Assembly (NCBI RefSeq): GCF_937999985.1 | Contig: NZ_CALLDG010000052.1 | Coordinates: 1 to 64,000, forward strand | Source of the DNA: an uncultured Corynebacterium sp. | Lineage (GTDB): Bacteria; Actinomycetota; Actinomycetes; Mycobacteriales; Mycobacteriaceae | Reading direction: 5' to 3' | DNA length: 64,000 bases | Part shown: piece after piece, positions 1 to 7,696 of the stretch | Layout: every line of letters begins with the position of its first letter | Position numbering within the stretch: the first letter of the stretch is position 1 | The notes under the pieces: generated by a model | What the model saw: only the letters and a program-made list of their open reading frames with translations | The model's database searches: none | Told to the model about the DNA's origin: nothing | Program-made: the position numbers and the translations under genes

Positions 1-53
1 GCCGAGGGGGATCGAGGTGTGCTGGGGTGTTGAAAGTGGGGCTACGGAGGCGG

Positions 54-180
54 AAATGTCGTTAGAACGGGAATGCGCAACAATGCGCCATGGCCCCCTT
101 ACCGGCTGCAGGCCTCTGAACTGCGGTTTTGCGGTAATGCAAATTATTCGCAGTAACGTATTCTCGTTCTAGCGACATTT
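54..180. repeat. Imperfect 24-bp inverted repeat enclosing 79 bp
   Basis: The arm at 54-77 is the reverse complement of 157-180 with 21 of 24 positions matching; the outer ends read AAATGTC and GACATTT. The region has no convincing reading frame and is the only notable structure in the gene-free first 360 bases. It could be a miniature mobile element, an operator pair for a gene to the left of the window, or an RNA fold. No target-site duplication is visible. Confidence 0.5.
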
Positions 181-293
181 GAGCCAAAACCCCGCTTCGC
201 CACCCTTGGGTTGCTCCCTATTTCCAATATTGGAGAGGTGCAGATAGTTCAGTGGGGCTAATGGGGCTGATGTGGCGCGCGGTAGCTGTAGCC

Positions 294-312
294 CTGCCGC
301 GCAGCGCGGCAG
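294..312. terminator. Hairpin downstream of ahpF
   Basis: The arms CTGCCGCGC and GCGCGGCAG are perfectly complementary around one central base, so the real loop would be about 5 nt on a 7-bp stem. It lies about 50 bp past the ahpF stop. No T-run follows on the ahpF strand, so function as an intrinsic terminator is uncertain. Confidence 0.35.
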
Positions 313-364
313 CTGCAGCCCCGCCGCGCAGTCAGATCAGCTAGGCCTTCGGCGCACGCAGTCC

Positions 365-1942
365 CTAGGCCTTCGGCGCAGTCACCGTGTACTGCCACGC
401 ACCCAGCGCAGCGTTTGCGCCGGCACCCTGGGCAATCACAATCTGCTTGAAGGGTACTTCGGTGCAGTCGCCGGCGGCGTACACTCCCGGGACGTTGGTG
501 GCATTGTGCTCGTCGACCACAATCTCGCCCATCTTGTTCAGCTCCACGCCACTCTCGCCCAGCCACTGGGTATTCGGCACCAGGCCGATCTGGATGAACA
601 CGCCCGCGACCTCCAGCGACTTCGACTCGTCGTTAGTGCGGTCCGTGTAGGTCAGGCCGGTGACGTTCTTGCCGTCGCCCACGATCTCCGTCGTCGCTGC
701 CGAGGTAATCACGTCGATGTTCGCGGTTTCCTCTACACGCTGCATCAGGATGTCATCCGCCCGGCAGGCCTCGCCGAACTCCAGAACCGTCACGTGCTTC
801 ACCACACCTGCCAGGTCCAGCGCAGCCTCGATGCCCGAGTTTCCGCCGCCGATCACGGCCACGGACTTCCCCTTGAACAGCGGGCCGTCGCAGTGCGGGC
901 AGAAGGTCACACCCTTGTTGCGGTACTCCTCCTCGCCTGGAACGCCCAGGGTTCGCCACTGTGCGCCCGTGGCGATTACCAGGGCGCGGGCGCGCAGGGT
1001 GGCGTCATCCCCAAAGTGCACCGTGTGTAGGCCACCCTCCTCGGTGGCAGGGGTCAGGCCGGTCGCAGCCTGGGCCTTCACCACGTCAATGTCGTACTGG
1101 CCGACGTGCTCCTCGAACTCCGCCGCCAGCTTTGGGCCTTCGGTGGAGGGTACGGAGATGAAGTTCTCGATGGAGTTCGTGTCCAGCACCTGGCCGCCGA
1201 AGCGTTCGCCGATCAGGCCGACGCTCAGACCCTTGCGGGCGACGTAGATGGAGGCTGCTGCACCTGCCGGGCCCTGGCCAACGACCAGCACCTCGTAGGC
1301 GTCCTTCTCATTCAGCTTCTTCGCCTCACGCGCTGCGGAACCAGTGTCCAGCTTGCGCACGAAGTCCTCGATGGTGGTGCGGCCCTGGCCGAACTCTTCG
1401 CCGTTCAGGTAGATGGTCGGCACGGCCAGAACATTGTTCTCGTTGACCTCGTCCTGGAACAGCGAGCCTTCCACCGCGGTGTGCTTGATGCGCGGGTTCA
1501 GGACCGCCATGGTGTTCAGCGCCTGCACCACGGTCGGGCAGTTCTGGCAGGTCAGGGACATGTAGGTGACGAATTCGTAGTCGCCGTCCAGGTTTTCTAC
1601 CTGCTCGATCAGGTCCTGGTCTTCCTTGATCGGGTTGCCGCCGACCTGCAGCAGCGCCAGCACCAGGGAGCTGAACTCGTGGCCCATCGGGATGCCCGCG
1701 AAGGCCACGGAAATGTCGCTGCCGGTGCGGACGATGCTGAAGGAGGGCTTGCGCTCGTGCGCGTCGTCGCGGCGGGCGGTGATCTTGTCGGACAGCTCGG
1801 CGATGTCCTGCAGCAGCTTCTCCAGGTCCTCGGAAGCCGAACGGTCGTCCAGGCTGTACACCAGCTCGATGTCCTTGGTGATGCGGGGGACGAGCTGGCC
1901 GAGCTGCTTGCGCAGGTTGTCGTCCAGTAGTTGCTTAGCCAT
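365..1942 (-). CDS. ahpF: Alkyl hydroperoxide reductase subunit F
   Basis: This 525-residue flavoprotein disulfide reductase passes electrons from NAD(P)H to the peroxidase AhpC in the cytoplasm. An N-terminal thioredoxin-like pair carries CQNC near residue 132. A thioredoxin-reductase-like part follows, with FAD motif GQGPAG near 220, redox pair CPHC near 347, NAD(P)-binding GGGNSG near 365 and a C-terminal AAGDC FAD motif. The domain order and length fit AhpF. The ATG at 1942 is preferred over an upstream in-frame GTG at 1975 because a purine-rich GAAAGAGAG lies just before it. ahpC lies 186 bp upstream on the same strand, so the two probably form an operon. The last 15 bp including the stop codon are repeated just downstream (342-356). 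Confidence 0.93.
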   Translation of the reverse strand: MAKQLLDDNLRKQLGQLVPRITKDIELVYSLDDRSASEDLEKLLQDIAELSDKITARRDDAHERKPSFSIVRTGSDISVAFAGIPMGHEFSSLVLALLQVGGNPIKEDQDLIEQVENLDGDYEFVTYMSLTCQNCPTVVQALNTMAVLNPRIKHTAVEGSLFQDEVNENNVLAVPTIYLNGEEFGQGRTTIEDFVRKLDTGSAAREAKKLNEKDAYEVLVVGQGPAGAAASIYVARKGLSVGLIGERFGGQVLDTNSIENFISVPSTEGPKLAAEFEEHVGQYDIDVVKAQAATGLTPATEEGGLHTVHFGDDATLRARALVIATGAQWRTLGVPGEEEYRNKGVTFCPHCDGPLFKGKSVAVIGGGNSGIEAALDLAGVVKHVTVLEFGEACRADDILMQRVEETANIDVITSAATTEIVGDGKNVTGLTYTDRTNDESKSLEVAGVFIQIGLVPNTQWLGESGVELNKMGEIVVDEHNATNVPGVYAAGDCTEVPFKQIVIAQGAGANAALGAWQYTVTAPKA

Positions 1943-1955
1943 GGGGTGCTCTCTT

Positions 1956-1973
1956 TCTTTGTTTATTGACGCC
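1956..1973 (-). repeat. Copy of the GGCGTCA/A-rich motif upstream of ahpF
   Basis: On the minus strand this reads GGCGTCAATAAACAAAG and lies between the ahpF start codon and ahpC. It is one of about 23 dispersed copies described in the findings. Confidence 0.5.
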
Positions 1974-2047
1974 ACCCTAAGGGGGTGCGCGCCACACGGG
2001 GGTTCTTCGGGGAATGGGGTTTATTGGTGAGTTAAAGGCGCTAAAAA

Positions 2048-2112
2048 CGGCGGGCGGGATCCGTAAGTGGAAAGCCCGGCCCGCCGTGGGTTTCCCGCCT
2101 GGGTGCGGCGGG
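2048..2112 (-). terminator. GC-rich hairpins between ahpC and ahpF
   Basis: CGGCGGGC at 2048-2055 pairs with GCCCGCCG at 2079-2086, and CCCGCCG at 2080-2086 can alternatively pair with CGGCGGG at 2106-2112. These mutually exclusive stems sit just after the ahpC stop and could attenuate read-through into ahpF. No T-run follows. Confidence 0.35.
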
Positions 2113-2128
2113 GGAGTGGAAGGGGAAG

Positions 2129-2692
2129 TTAGATCTTGCCAACCAGGTCAATGCCCGGGGTCAGGGTGTCTTCGCCCTCTTCCCACTTGGCGGGGCAGAC
2201 CTCGCCCGGGTGAGCTGCGACGTACTGAGCGGCCTTGACCTTGCGGACCAGCTCGGAAGCGTCACGGCCGATGCCCTCGGCGGTCTGCTCGATGTACTGG
2301 ATCTTGCCCTCCGGGTCGACCAGGAAGGTTGCGCGGTCTGCCTGGCCGGCGCCCGGGCGCATGTTCTGGAAGTTGTTGGTCAGCTGACCGGTGGAGTCGC
2401 CCAGCATGTAGTAGTTAACCTTGCCGACCTGCTCGGACTCTGCGTGCCATGCCTTGTGCACGAAGTGGGAGTCGGTGGATACGGCGTAAACCTCTACGTC
2501 CATGCCCTTCAGCTCTTCGTAGTGGTCAGCCAGGTCGCCCAGCTCGGTGGGGCAGACGAAGGTGAAGTCGCCGGGGTAGAAGAAGAAGATGGACCACTTG
2601 CCCAGGACGTCGTCCTTGGATACCTCGGTGAACTCACCGTTGAAGAAAGCGGGGTTCTTGAAATCCAGAATCTCGGTGTTGATGAGGGACAT
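2129..2692 (-). CDS. ahpC: Alkyl hydroperoxide reductase subunit C (2-Cys peroxiredoxin)
   Basis: This is a 187-residue peroxiredoxin that reduces hydrogen peroxide, organic peroxides and peroxynitrite and is recycled by AhpF. The peroxidatic cysteine lies in FVCPTELGD near residue 47 and the resolving cysteine in GEVCPAKW near 167, as in typical AhpC; the length is the usual one. AAGGAGG lies 6 nt before the ATG. A strong promoter at 2859-2886 gives a leader of about 160 nt, long enough to carry redox control, but no OxyR site was identified with confidence. This AhpC pairs with AhpF rather than with the AhpD partner used by mycobacteria. Confidence 0.96.
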   Translation of the reverse strand: MSLINTEILDFKNPAFFNGEFTEVSKDDVLGKWSIFFFYPGDFTFVCPTELGDLADHYEELKGMDVEVYAVSTDSHFVHKAWHAESEQVGKVNYYMLGDSTGQLTNNFQNMRPGAGQADRATFLVDPEGKIQYIEQTAEGIGRDASELVRKVKAAQYVAAHPGEVCPAKWEEGEDTLTPGIDLVGKI

Positions 2693-2858
2693 GCTGTGCC
2701 TCCTTGGGGGCTTGGTTTCGGGTTTTTAGTTGGCAGTTCTTCGCAACTGTCGCCACAAAGCCTACCGATTTTCTTCAGCGCCGTTTTGACGGTCATCTTG
2801 GCGCCAAAGTGGATCATCGGGGCGGCAATAGAAGCTTTTCTGTCGCGTTCCACCACCT

Positions 2859-2886
2859 ATTATAGCGATGCCTTTGCAAAAGTCAA
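2859..2886 (-). promoter_or_regulatory. Promoter of ahpC
   Basis: On the minus strand TTGACT (2886-2881) and TATAAT (2864-2859) are separated by 16 bp. This is a near-consensus vegetative promoter about 160 bp upstream of the ahpC start. Confidence 0.75.
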
Positions 2887-3028
2887 GCATTTATAGGTTT
2901 AGATTGGTGATGGATTATGAGTGATAGTCGCGGGCGTTATCGATGCAGGAATCTGGATGGCGCGGAGTATGGATCCAGGAATGACGGGGGCGAGCTGCTT
3001 AACATTTGTTTCCTTTTCTAGGACATTA

Positions 3029-3044
3029 CAGACAGCATGGTCTA
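3029..3044 (+). promoter_or_regulatory. Upstream McbR-like operator
   Basis: CAGACAGCATGGTCTA differs by one base from the TAGAC-N6-GTCTA site of the corynebacterial sulfur regulator McbR. It lies 78 bp upstream of a perfect copy and ahead of the sulfur transporter gene. The two sites also share part of the spacer. Confidence 0.55.
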
Positions 3045-3106
3045 CCGGATCAATAAATAAAAACAGTGTCTTGAACTGGCCTGTAATGATTCATGGATTC
3101 TTAAAA

Positions 3107-3122
3107 TAGACTGTACGGTCTA
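3107..3122 (+). promoter_or_regulatory. McbR-like operator of the YeeE-TusA gene
   Basis: TAGACTGTACGGTCTA fits TAGAC-N6-GTCTA exactly and is also 14/16 palindromic. It overlaps a possible -10 (TAAAAT, 3102-3107). McbR represses sulfur assimilation genes in C. glutamicum, which fits a sulfur-compound transporter downstream. Confidence 0.7.
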
Positions 3123-3212
3123 CATATGCCTTTACAAACATCTAAAAGACGGCTAGGGTTTCTGCAATCTACTGAACAGATCGGTTCACTTTTAGTTTGG
3201 AGTAGGGGTTCA

Positions 3213-4667
3213 ATGATTGTCACCGGATTGGTATTAGGTGCTGTGCTCGGCTGGGTCATGCAACGCGGCAGGTTCTGCGTCACCGGCATGATCCGCGACA
3301 TTTTCTTGAATAAGACGTGGCGAGGCTTCACCGCCCTGCTCATCGTCATCGCAGTACACGCGGTCGGCCTTGCCGCCCTCACAACTGCGGGAGTGATTAC
3401 GCCCGAGTACAAGCAGTTCGCACCGCTCGCCGTCGTGCTGGGCGGCCTGCTTTTCGGCATGGGCATCGTGCTGGCGGGCGGCTGCGCATCCGGCACCTGG
3501 TACCGCTCCGCCGAAGGCCTTATCGGCTCGTGGCTGGCGCTGATCTTTTATGCCGGCAGTGCTGCAGCTATGAAGGGCGGCTCGCTTAACGCTCTCAACG
3601 AGGGGATGCGCAGCTGGACGCTGCCCATCACCACCATCCACGGGTCTCTGGGGATCTCCGTCTGGTGGCTCGTTATTCCCTTCGCGCTAGGGGTTGGCTT
3701 CCTGACCCGCCACTTCCTCGCTCAGGAAGCTAGGGCGCCGAAGATGGCGACCCTGAAGTCGAAGAAGACAGGCCTCGCGCACCTGCTGGCGGAAAAGCCC
3801 TGGCACTTCTATCCCACCGCGGCCATCATCGGTGCGCTGGGTGTGCTCGCATGGCCACTGTCGGCAGCGACGGGCCGCAACGACGGACTAGGTATCACCA
3901 GCCCATCGTCCAACCTCTCTAAGTTCCTCGTCAGCGGCGAAGATACGGTGGACTGGGGAGTCATGTTGGTGCTCGGCCTGCTGGTGGGTGCATTCTTCGC
4001 TGCCAAGGCATCTGGTGAATTCCGTCTGCGCGTTCCCTCCGGCGAGCAGGCTGTTCGTTCCGTCATCGGCGGCGTGCTGATGGGCGTGGGCGCCTCCGCT
4101 GCCGGCGGCTGCACTGTGGGCAACGGCATGGTGCAGACCTCCCTGTTCAGCTACCAGGGCTGGGTTGCGCTGCTGTTTATCGCCATCGGCATCTGGGCAG
4201 CCGCCAAGCTGTGGCTCAAGCCCACGGATGTGGTGCCGGGCCAGGAAACTAGCCCTAAGACTGGCCAGGATCAGTCTTCCGCACGCACCGCTCAGCCAGC
4301 CGCAGAGCAGAAGGCCATGGCGGCGCAGCTGGGCTTCCAAACCACGGGCACCCTGCTGCTGGATCGCAAGGCCACGGTTGCGGAAAGCGCCGAATCGGTA
4401 GGCGCCAGCGGAGATAGCGACCTCAAATTGGTCGGCGACCGGACTTATAAGCTCGACACCCTCGGTGCGGTGTGCCCGTTCCCTCTGATCGACGCCAAGG
4501 CGGCGATGGCTGACCTTTCCGTCGGAGACTCCCTGCAAATCGACTTTGACTGCACCCAAGCCACCGATGCCATCCCGCGGTGGGCTGCCACCGATGGCCA
4601 TGAAGTCACGAATTTCGAGCAGACCACCGACGCAGGCTGGACCATCACCGTCAAGAAGGGCAGCTAG
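3213..4667 (+). CDS. YeeE/YedE sulfur-compound transporter fused to a TusA domain
   Basis: This 484-residue inner-membrane protein begins with two YeeE/YedE halves, rich in hydrophobic helices, carrying the cysteine-bearing signatures GGCASGTWYR and AGGCTVGNGM. YeeE proteins import thiosulfate through conserved cysteines. After a polar linker at about 360-410, the last 75 residues form a TusA/SirA-like domain with the hallmark CPFP (CPxP) motif, the persulfide carrier site. The fusion suggests that imported sulfane sulfur is handed directly to the carrier domain. I chose the ATG at 3213 (GGAG 10 nt before it, start of the first helix) over one at 3126, which would add 29 polar residues and overlap the operator region. 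Two McbR-like operators lie upstream. Confidence 0.85.
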   Translation: MIVTGLVLGAVLGWVMQRGRFCVTGMIRDIFLNKTWRGFTALLIVIAVHAVGLAALTTAGVITPEYKQFAPLAVVLGGLLFGMGIVLAGGCASGTWYRSAEGLIGSWLALIFYAGSAAAMKGGSLNALNEGMRSWTLPITTIHGSLGISVWWLVIPFALGVGFLTRHFLAQEARAPKMATLKSKKTGLAHLLAEKPWHFYPTAAIIGALGVLAWPLSAATGRNDGLGITSPSSNLSKFLVSGEDTVDWGVMLVLGLLVGAFFAAKASGEFRLRVPSGEQAVRSVIGGVLMGVGASAAGGCTVGNGMVQTSLFSYQGWVALLFIAIGIWAAAKLWLKPTDVVPGQETSPKTGQDQSSARTAQPAAEQKAMAAQLGFQTTGTLLLDRKATVAESAESVGASGDSDLKLVGDRTYKLDTLGAVCPFPLIDAKAAMADLSVGDSLQIDFDCTQATDAIPRWAATDGHEVTNFEQTTDAGWTITVKKGS

Positions 4668-4725
4668 GCTGCCAGCAGCCTATTCGGCCCCACCGCCCCA
4701 TATTGGGGGTGGTTGGGGCGAGAGG

Positions 4726-4742
4726 GGCGTCACTAAGAAAAG
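4726..4742 (+). repeat. 17-bp motif GGCGTCACTAAGAAAAG (intergenic copy)
   Basis: The same 17 bases recur exactly at 12017-12033 inside a methyltransferase gene. This copy lies in the gap between the YeeE-TusA gene and alsD. It belongs to the dispersed GGCGTCA/A-rich family described in the findings. Confidence 0.6.
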
Positions 4743-4776
4743 CGAGTGACGAGCGAGCACGGCAACAATGGGGAGC

Positions 4777-5508
4777 ATGAGCGACTCACCGGTAACTAGG
4801 CACACAATCTTCCAGAACTCCCTGATGACCGCCCTGCTGGACGGCATCTACGACGGCGAGATGACCGTCGGTGAGCTGCTGGGCAAGGGAAACTTCGGGC
4901 TGGGGACGTTCGATGCGCTGGATGGCGAGATGGTCATCATTGATGGCGTTTGCTACCAGCTGCGCCACGATGGCAGTGCCACCCGCGCCGATCTGGAAAC
5001 CCGCAGTCCCTATGCCGTGGCGACGAACTTCGTGCCGCGCATCCGCCGTCGCGCCCCGGAAAACATTCGTCGCGCGGATCTATCGAAGTTCATCGACGGC
5101 ATGACGCCCTCCTCGAACTACATGTACGCCGTCCGCATCACCGGACACTTCAGCAGCGTGGTCACCCGCACGGTCGTGAAGCAGAAGCCGCCCTATCGGC
5201 CGATGGTTGAGGCGACGGACGATGACGCCGAGCAACACTTCACCGACGTGACGGGCATTATCGCGGGCTTCCGCACGCCTGTCTACGAGAAGGGGATTTC
5301 CGTCCCCGGATGCCACGTGCACTTCATCGACGACTCGCGCACCGTCGGCGGGCACGTGCTGGACTTCACCCTGGAAGAGGGCAAGATCGAGCTGTGCCCC
5401 GGCACCGACCTGGAACTACGCCTGCCGCTGACCAGTGCGTTCTCCGAGGCGAACCTGGACCCGGAGGATCTAGACGCCCAGCTGCACAAGACGGAGGTTA
5501 AGGACTAG
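4777..5508 (+). CDS. alsD: Alpha-acetolactate decarboxylase
   Basis: This enzyme converts 2-acetolactate to acetoin in the cytoplasm, the committed step of the neutral acetoin/butanediol pathway. The 243-residue length, the early FGLGTFDALDGEM block and the metal-binding region GCHVHFIDD followed by GGHVLDF are typical of the AlsD/BudA family. The ATG at 4777 has an AACAAT hexamer exactly 7 nt upstream, the leaderless arrangement seen at many genes here; an ATG at 4768 would add three residues. No acetolactate synthase or butanediol dehydrogenase gene is adjacent, so the substrate would come from branched-chain amino acid synthesis or an enzyme encoded elsewhere. Confidence 0.9.
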   Translation: MSDSPVTRHTIFQNSLMTALLDGIYDGEMTVGELLGKGNFGLGTFDALDGEMVIIDGVCYQLRHDGSATRADLETRSPYAVATNFVPRIRRRAPENIRRADLSKFIDGMTPSSNYMYAVRITGHFSSVVTRTVVKQKPPYRPMVEATDDDAEQHFTDVTGIIAGFRTPVYEKGISVPGCHVHFIDDSRTVGGHVLDFTLEEGKIELCPGTDLELRLPLTSAFSEANLDPEDLDAQLHKTEVKD

Positions 5509-5584
5509 CCACCCTCAAAAAGCCTGCCATTGTTTCCCGGTCGATATAAGGTGATCCGCAGGGATTACCGAAGGGTGTTAAGCA

Positions 5585-7534
5585 ATGGCTAAAAGAAGCT
5601 CGCTGCTATTCGCAGTTGCGCTGATCGCGGCGCTGGTGACAATCGTCGTGCCACCGGCACAGGAAGTTCGGGCCGAGGATGAGGGTAAGAATATCCCGCC
5701 GACGATGCTGATTTTGGACGCTTCCGGGTCGATGAAAACTCCGGACGCTGACGGGCAGACGCGCCTAGCCGCAGCAAAGGACGCGGCGCAGATGTTTTCT
5801 GTGGCCGTGCCCAGCGACGCGGAGTTGGGATTCATGGTCTACGGAACGGAGGTCGGAAACTCGCCGGAAGAACGCGACGCCGGCTGTAAGGACGTAAAAA
5901 CCCTGCTGCCAGTGGAAAAAGGGAACGTAACCAAGATTCCCGCAGAAGTCGGCAAAGTGGAGGCCTCTGGACACACACCGATGGGGCCGGCCCTGAGGCA
6001 AGCTGCCGAGGAGCTGCCAAAGGACGGCGAGCGCTCGATCGTGTTGGTATCTGATGGCGAGGACACCTGCGCCCCACCACCAGTGTGCGAGGTCGCCAAG
6101 GACCTGAAGAAGGAAGGCATTGACCTCACCATCAACACCGTCGGCTTCCTGGTGGATTCCAAGGCCCGCAAGGAGCTGGAGTGTATCGCCGAGGCCGGAG
6201 GCGGCGAGTACATGGACGCCAAGGACACCGTGAGTTTGGCTGATTCCATGAAGCGGCTGACTACCCGCACGGCCCAGACCACTGAGACGGAAGCGGAGGA
6301 GATCAGCGGAGGCGACGATTACTCATCGGCAGCCAAGGTGCCGGCGGATGTGGAGACGTTCTCCACGAAACTGCGTGAAAAGTCCGGTGGCGACCGGGAG
6401 GACGAGGACGGCGCCGAGTACTTCAGCACCCCCATCGCCGAAGGCGAGCGTCTGGCGCTCAGCGTGGCCACGATGCCTCCGCCCTCTCAAGGTGATGGGT
6501 TGGGGAAGTCCAACTTCGCACTCAAGCTGGACGTAGAGGAATCAAACTGCTTCCTGGACAGCAGCGGAGACACCGGGATCATCGATTCCAATGGGCCTTT
6601 CTTCTCCTCCTACACCACGAAGCAGGCAGGCGAAGACTGTCCAGCAGGTGACTTCAAGTTCAAGGTAGTGCGCAAGAGTGGCCCGTACGAGGGGCAGGAA
6701 ATTCCCGCGGAGGTCACCATCAAGCGCTTCGCGAACGAAGACCTCAATGGTGTTCCGGAGCCTTTCGAGGAAGAGAGCTTCTCCCATGAGGATTCCCCGC
6801 AAGCTGCCGAAGACGTGGAGAAGGTAGAGCCGGGGACGTGGTTCCACAACGCCACGGAGCTCAAGGCGGACGGTAAGTCTACGGTGAAGGCCGACATCGT
6901 GCCTGGTGAAACTCACGTGTACAAAATCAACGCTGAGTATGGGCAGAAGCTGCGGGGTGGAATGAAGTTGCTCACGGCCCCTGACGAGGAACTGGCGCGT
7001 ATCTCTCAATTGCAGGTACAAACCCTAAACTCTGTGCGACAAGCAGCTTCTTTGCAGGAAAGTAAATCCGTCAATTCGGCCACCGAGGGCCAGTCCGTTG
7101 CCTTCGGCCATGCCGCCAGGCTGAACTATCGCAACATGGTGGGCGATGGTGAGGAACAACCGAGCGATGTTGCGGCGCGGAAATCTTGGTTGGATGGGAA
7201 CCAGTACATCGTGGTTTTCTTCAACAACAGCTGGGGTGGCGGCGAGCACAGGGACCTTTCAGAGGTGAAGAACGAGGCCGCCACCTATGAGCTCACCACA
7301 GAGCTCACGGGGGAGAAGATTCCCGGCCCGAAGTTCTCGGAGGCTTCGCATCCGCAAGACCATCCGCAAGACGAGGACAGTGAAAACAATTCCAAGCAGG
7401 CTGCTGAATCCGAGGAAAAGGACAGCGAGGAGTCCGACTCGAGCCACAACCTGATCTGGTACAGCGTCATCGTGGGAATGCTGCTTGCACTGGGCGGTGG
7501 CGGTGTGGCCCTCGCCTACAGCCGCAAGCGCTAG
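5585..7534 (+). CDS. Secreted, membrane-anchored von Willebrand factor A domain protein
   Basis: This 649-residue envelope protein has an N-terminal signal peptide (about 1-30) and a vWA domain at about 36-210 with the metal-site motif DASGSM (DxSxS). A long extracellular region follows, then an acidic Ser/Glu/Asp-rich stalk at about 580-620, a C-terminal transmembrane helix (about 625-645) and a short SRKR tail that would stop transfer. Together these predict a protein anchored by its C-terminus and facing outward. vWA domains mediate metal-dependent protein contacts; the ligand is not visible from sequence. The ATG follows AAGGGTG. It stands alone and ends at a strong shared terminator. Confidence 0.8.
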   Translation: MAKRSSLLFAVALIAALVTIVVPPAQEVRAEDEGKNIPPTMLILDASGSMKTPDADGQTRLAAAKDAAQMFSVAVPSDAELGFMVYGTEVGNSPEERDAGCKDVKTLLPVEKGNVTKIPAEVGKVEASGHTPMGPALRQAAEELPKDGERSIVLVSDGEDTCAPPPVCEVAKDLKKEGIDLTINTVGFLVDSKARKELECIAEAGGGEYMDAKDTVSLADSMKRLTTRTAQTTETEAEEISGGDDYSSAAKVPADVETFSTKLREKSGGDREDEDGAEYFSTPIAEGERLALSVATMPPPSQGDGLGKSNFALKLDVEESNCFLDSSGDTGIIDSNGPFFSSYTTKQAGEDCPAGDFKFKVVRKSGPYEGQEIPAEVTIKRFANEDLNGVPEPFEEESFSHEDSPQAAEDVEKVEPGTWFHNATELKADGKSTVKADIVPGETHVYKINAEYGQKLRGGMKLLTAPDEELARISQLQVQTLNSVRQAASLQESKSVNSATEGQSVAFGHAARLNYRNMVGDGEEQPSDVAARKSWLDGNQYIVVFFNNSWGGGEHRDLSEVKNEAATYELTTELTGEKIPGPKFSEASHPQDHPQDEDSENNSKQAAESEEKDSEESDSSHNLIWYSVIVGMLLALGGGGVALAYSRKR

Positions 7535-7597
7535 GCGTTCGAGGAGGCGCTGAGCGCTCTCCCGGCGCTAGGCACTGGGCCCCTAGCCGCGCATAAA

Positions 7598-7649
7598 TTA
7601 AGCCCCCAACTCCAGCGGAGGTAATCCGCAAAGGGAGTTGGGGGCTTAA
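7598..7649. terminator. Strong bidirectional terminator between the vWA gene and fadB
   Basis: A perfect 16-bp stem pairs 7598-7613 with 7634-7649 (TTAAGCCCCCAACTCC and its complement) around a 20-nt loop. It lies between convergent genes and can serve both strands. Confidence 0.85.
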
Positions 7650-7696
7650 AGCGTTCTCGCTCTGGGCGATGCCCTGGGGGCGAAACCAGTTGAGAA

